DNA of 64,000 bases from NCBI GenBank assembly GCA_025617745.1, contig CM046861.1, positions 13,354,516 to 13,418,515 of the forward strand. The letters run 5' to 3'. Positions 60,761-64,000 of the stretch are shown piece after piece. Numbering within the stretch: the stretch's first letter is position 1; the number at the start of each line of letters is the position of its first letter. The stretch comes from Heliocidaris erythrogramma. Its lineage: Eukaryota > Echinodermata > Echinoidea > Camarodonta > Echinometridae. The notes under the pieces are model-generated. The model saw only the letters and a program-made list of their open reading frames with translations. It did no database searches and was not told where the DNA came from. The position numbers and the translations under genes were made by a program.

Positions 60761-60824
60761 GCAGTTTACACATATTAGACATTGTTCTGTCAGACAAGCC
60801 ATACTGTTTGTCCTACCTAATATA

Positions 60825-61130
60825 CGTCGCCTGCCCGGCAGAAGGGCCTTAGCATGGAAGCGGTATGTGCATTTATGTTCCCGGCAGAAAGACCCTAACA
60901 GAAAGACCCTAACAGAAAAGTGGTTGTAGCGTAAAAACTACTCAACATAATAGATTCACATTTTGAAGAACAATGTAGAACAATATTTACTAAATTCAAA
61001 TAAATTTTCAGCCCTTAAGAATAAGAACTGTTTTTTTAGAGACATTCAAACATTAAAAATGTGATTATCTTGAAAAGCATTTTCTCATGCGCGCAACTGC
61101 TAGGGCCCTTCTGCGGGCAGGCAGAAGATA
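60825..61130. repeat. inverted repeat with GCCTGCC ends
   Basis: GCCTGCCCGGCAGAAGGGCC near 60830 against the inverse GCCTGCCCGCAGAAGGGCCC near 61105-61124. The inside has GAAAGACCCTAACA twice. Possibly a MITE. Confidence 0.5.
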
Positions 61131-62000
61131 CTAGATAATTTATCTAGTATGCAATCTTCATCATTCTGGCTATTGAAATTCATTGAATCAAACAGGTGAA
61201 TGTAACAGTTGTGTCACTAAGCAAACATGTATAGGTATGTGTAAAATATAGAAATATGCTGTTGCATTTACAATGTTTAATATAATATACAGCCCTGGAA
61301 AAAAACGATTAGACCAAGCTTCTGTAATATAGGTACTGCGATATGCATTCAACTAATGAAAATGATTTGTCTTTGTATTTCATTGAATGAATAACAAATT
61401 CCAGCAATTGTACCTTGCTTTTATGATATTTTATTTCCTTCTTACCACAAATATAACACTTTCAGTAATCATTCTTGGTCTAATAATTTTTTCCATGGCT
61501 GTATTTGCATGCATTCTATCGGCTGATTATATTATTCTATGCAATATCTTGTTGGTACTAATAGGGTGAAACTGTAGAAAGAGATATGGTACCAGTATTA
61601 ATCACCTTGTGTCTTCTCTGATATCTCTGATATCTTCAATTATTATTGCAAGCTTATAAAGGTTAAAGGTATTTCTGAAATCTAAGAAAAGCGCATAAAC
61701 CATCGACCATTTGGTATAAGAAACCTTTTTCTTCTCTGCCAAAGAACAAAAGTTTTTTAGAATATGTATCAGTTTAATACCTTTATGTTTCCATTTAAGT
61801 GTTTAAAGTGGATTCTTTTATTTCATTTACTACAAGATGATTCATCTTATCTATTTTTACAAAATCATACAAAATGTATTATGTATGCTTTAATATTTAG
61901 GGAGTTTTGAAAATATTTTAGTTAATACGATTTGTTCATGTGCTATACCTTGATCAACATTTGCCTTTATTTTCAAAAGTTATTCATGTTATTAGGTACA
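61131..62000. other. no gene seen
   Basis: AT-rich with short hydrophobic frames that I regard as chance. A poly(T) followed by poly(G) runs from about 62010 to 62041. Confidence 0.4.
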
Positions 62001-62394
62001 TCAAGCTTTTTTTTTTTTTTTTTTTTTTTTTTGGGGGGGGGTCTTTTTCAGCTGCTTTTAATTAAAAATGCCATGGTACTGTGTCTTATATTCACATTCT
62101 GTGTCTTTCAATGTTCCTATTGTAGTATCAAGTTGTAGACAGTACTTTCTCTTCTATTACTGCATATCGACTTCGTGTGCATCATTTAATTTTATTTATT
62201 GCAATACTCTTATGTAGCAGTGCTATTCATCAGGCTCATACTTGTTTTTAGACATCAAAGTTTATCTTAAGAAGAAGCAGTGGAAAGTGAAAATACATTA
62301 TGACGTTGGCCCTCACAGCAACATGAGGCTGTCTTTATGTAAAACCCCTTCAGGACAGGAATTATATAAGGGCTCAATTGATCACATTTCGTTC

Positions 62395-62745
62395 TTCAAA
62401 TTGGCAACACTAATATTTTTTCTTTTAGTGCTACATGGTTCTAATAAGGTCTAATGTCTTTAAAAACAATATACAGGGCTACAAATTTTGTCGACAAGTT
62501 GAAGAAATTGCCAATTTTGATAAAACAATGATTTTGAACCTCTCAATGTGTTGCCAATTTAAGGATTTTAAAGCTTATTCTCGTTTTTTAAATTCCTGGC
62601 ATCAAACGCAAAATGGACATAGTATATGCAGAAGTTTTTGCTCTTTCCACTCATGCATCTGGTATATTTTTTTGAGCTCTGAATCAAAAGTTATTGAGCC
62701 AAACCACAAAATGTGGTCAATTGTCTTGAAAGGGTTAACAAAAAA
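62395..62745 (-). repeat. dispersed repeat R3, uninterrupted copy
   Basis: Reverse complement of the repeat split at 15708/17584. It runs through the corresponding site as GCACTAAAAGAAAAAATATT without the transposon. Confidence 0.8.
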
Positions 62746-62910
62746 TAAGGCTGTCTTATGGATTAACAAAGGAATAAGGCTGTTTTATGTGGTAACAAAA
62801 TGAGGCTGTGTCTTATGTGGTAAAAAAAATGAGGCTGTCTTATGAGGTAACAGAAAATGAGGCCGTCTTATGTGGTAACAAAAATAAGGCTGTCTCAAAC
62901 ATAAGGCTGT
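62737..62910 (+). repeat. minisatellite of about 30 bases
   Basis: Six or so units of AATAAGGCTGTCTTATGTGG type followed by TAACAAA, some with TGAGGC in place of TAAGGC. Confidence 0.85.
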
Positions 62911-63297
62911 CTGTTCTGCCTTTATATAAGGTCGGTAAGACTGAGAACGCCATGTGGCATAAACTGACGCTTCAAAACGGAGGACCAAAATAGGAAATCA
63001 TGTTTATCTTTAATTTTTGTAAATCAGTCTGCATGACAACATATTTCTATTCAATCGCTGCTTTGTATTGTACCTTGAAAATATGTATTGGTGTCTTGAA
63101 ATAGTTGTACTGGATGTGTTATTGCCAAATTAAGTATTTAATTCTTCTTCCATTTATGTACAGTTCTGGAAAAGCATTACTCCTTCATGTTTAGGACATT
63201 GTATTTGATAAAAGCAGGGAAGTGTAACGCTTACCGGATAAAAGGGTGGATCTATTTATTATTGTACTTGGTAGTTGTATCATTATACCTTGTGTAG

Positions 63298-63303
63298 AAT
63301 AAA
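63298..63303 (+). terminator. poly(A) signal candidate
   Basis: AATAAA in TGTAGAATAAAGTTATGC. It could end the TMEM-family transcript, which would imply a 3' untranslated region of about 5.7 kb; earlier signals exist. Confidence 0.3.
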
Positions 63304-64000
63304 GTTATGCAAACTTTACAATTGAAGCAAAGTGTTCAAAAGCATTCTGAAATTATGGTGGAATCTCGGATTGTGAGAGGAGAAAGAGGGGAGAGAGAAA
63401 GAGACAGAATGACATAGAATATGGGAGAAGATGCATAGAGAGTGAGAGGGGAGGAAGACAGATCTCCATAGACATGGGAGAGGGGAGAGAGAGAGGAGGG
63501 GGGGGGGGTGATAAACCTGTGGCAGATTTGGAGAGAAATGGAAAGAGGGGCAGAGAGACACACACACAATAGTTTCTTTCATCTCGTTCCTCACAAGTCT
63601 TATTTCATTTTTTTGGATATGCTCTGCTAAACTATCTGCTCGCAAGAAGAAAAAAAATAAGGACGGTAAATGCAAAAACTCCAAAGTTGTAGACTTGTTT
63701 ATTGATTGACATAAGGCAGAGTTTCGTTCACACAAACATTGATGAAAAACATGTACAAATTTATCAAAATATATACAATACAATGATTCATTTACAAATA
63801 GTGGATATTGACATATGAACAGAGATATACAATGAGCATTCGATTGCTTGAGGCTAGACCAATATAAGGTAATTTTTTTACAGAAAGCAAACACGTTGAT
63901 TTAAGAAATCATCTTTCAGAGTTGTCCATGATCAACTGATGAATTACTAAATATCATCTCAATCTTTGTGTTCCTCAGGTGGGCTTCATTTTCAGAGCCT
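63304..64000. other. no gene assigned at the right edge
   Basis: A purine-rich GAGAGAG region with poly(G) at 63496-63508 gives artefactual minus-strand frames. An exon of another gene could lie at the very end but cannot be shown. Confidence 0.35.

Noticed and set aside
62000-62920. CRISPR-like array from the spaced TAAGGCTGTCTTATG units
   Set aside because: The genome is eukaryotic, spacers are absent and units are directly adjacent; it is a minisatellite.

Overview
The window is eukaryotic: genes are split by GT-AG introns, long stretches are noncoding, and there are many retrotransposon and DNA-transposon relics, tRNA-derived SINEs and simple repeats. Two Ty3/gypsy-type polyproteins have integrase upstream of reverse transcriptase. 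That Gmr1-type order is known from deuterostome genomes. With CR1/jockey-type LINEs and a TU-like foldback element, this suggests a marine invertebrate deuterostome, most likely an echinoderm such as a sea urchin. The organism is an inference.

Two host genes can be assembled exon by exon with consistent splice phases. (1) A minus-strand gene runs from a signal-peptide exon at 33511 down to at least 9707. Ten exons give 405 codons of a secreted or surface protein with three cysteine-containing modules and a Thr/Pro-rich stalk; I do not recognise the family. (2) A plus-strand gene at 51632-57589 gives the C-terminal five exons of a two-TM protein of the TMEM134/TMEM230 (DUF872) family, followed by several kilobases of downstream sequence with poly(A) signals.

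Layout. 1-4216: 3' part of a Gmr1-type LTR element and its 3' LTR. 5.2-9.1 kb: frameshifted LINE A. 9.7-33.5 kb: the secreted-protein gene, whose introns hold MITEs, an inverted SINE pair, a THAP-encoding TTAA transposon with a second TTAA MITE nested inside, LINE B and a long pyrimidine tract. 33.6-46.5 kb: one giant foldback element with matching 6-bp flanking repeats. It is interrupted by a complete, young Gmr1-type element (36.4-43.6 kb) and a 5'-truncated LINE (43.7-45.9 kb). 47-48.3 kb: a copy of repeat family X in a LINE relic. 48.3-63.3 kb: the TMEM134/230-family gene, with a second THAP/TTAA transposon and several MITEs in its introns and downstream sequence. 63.3-64 kb: nothing assigned.

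The genes form no shared pathway. The main interest is the nested mobile-element architecture, the unknown secreted gene, and the close contact of mobile elements with its promoter and one splice donor.
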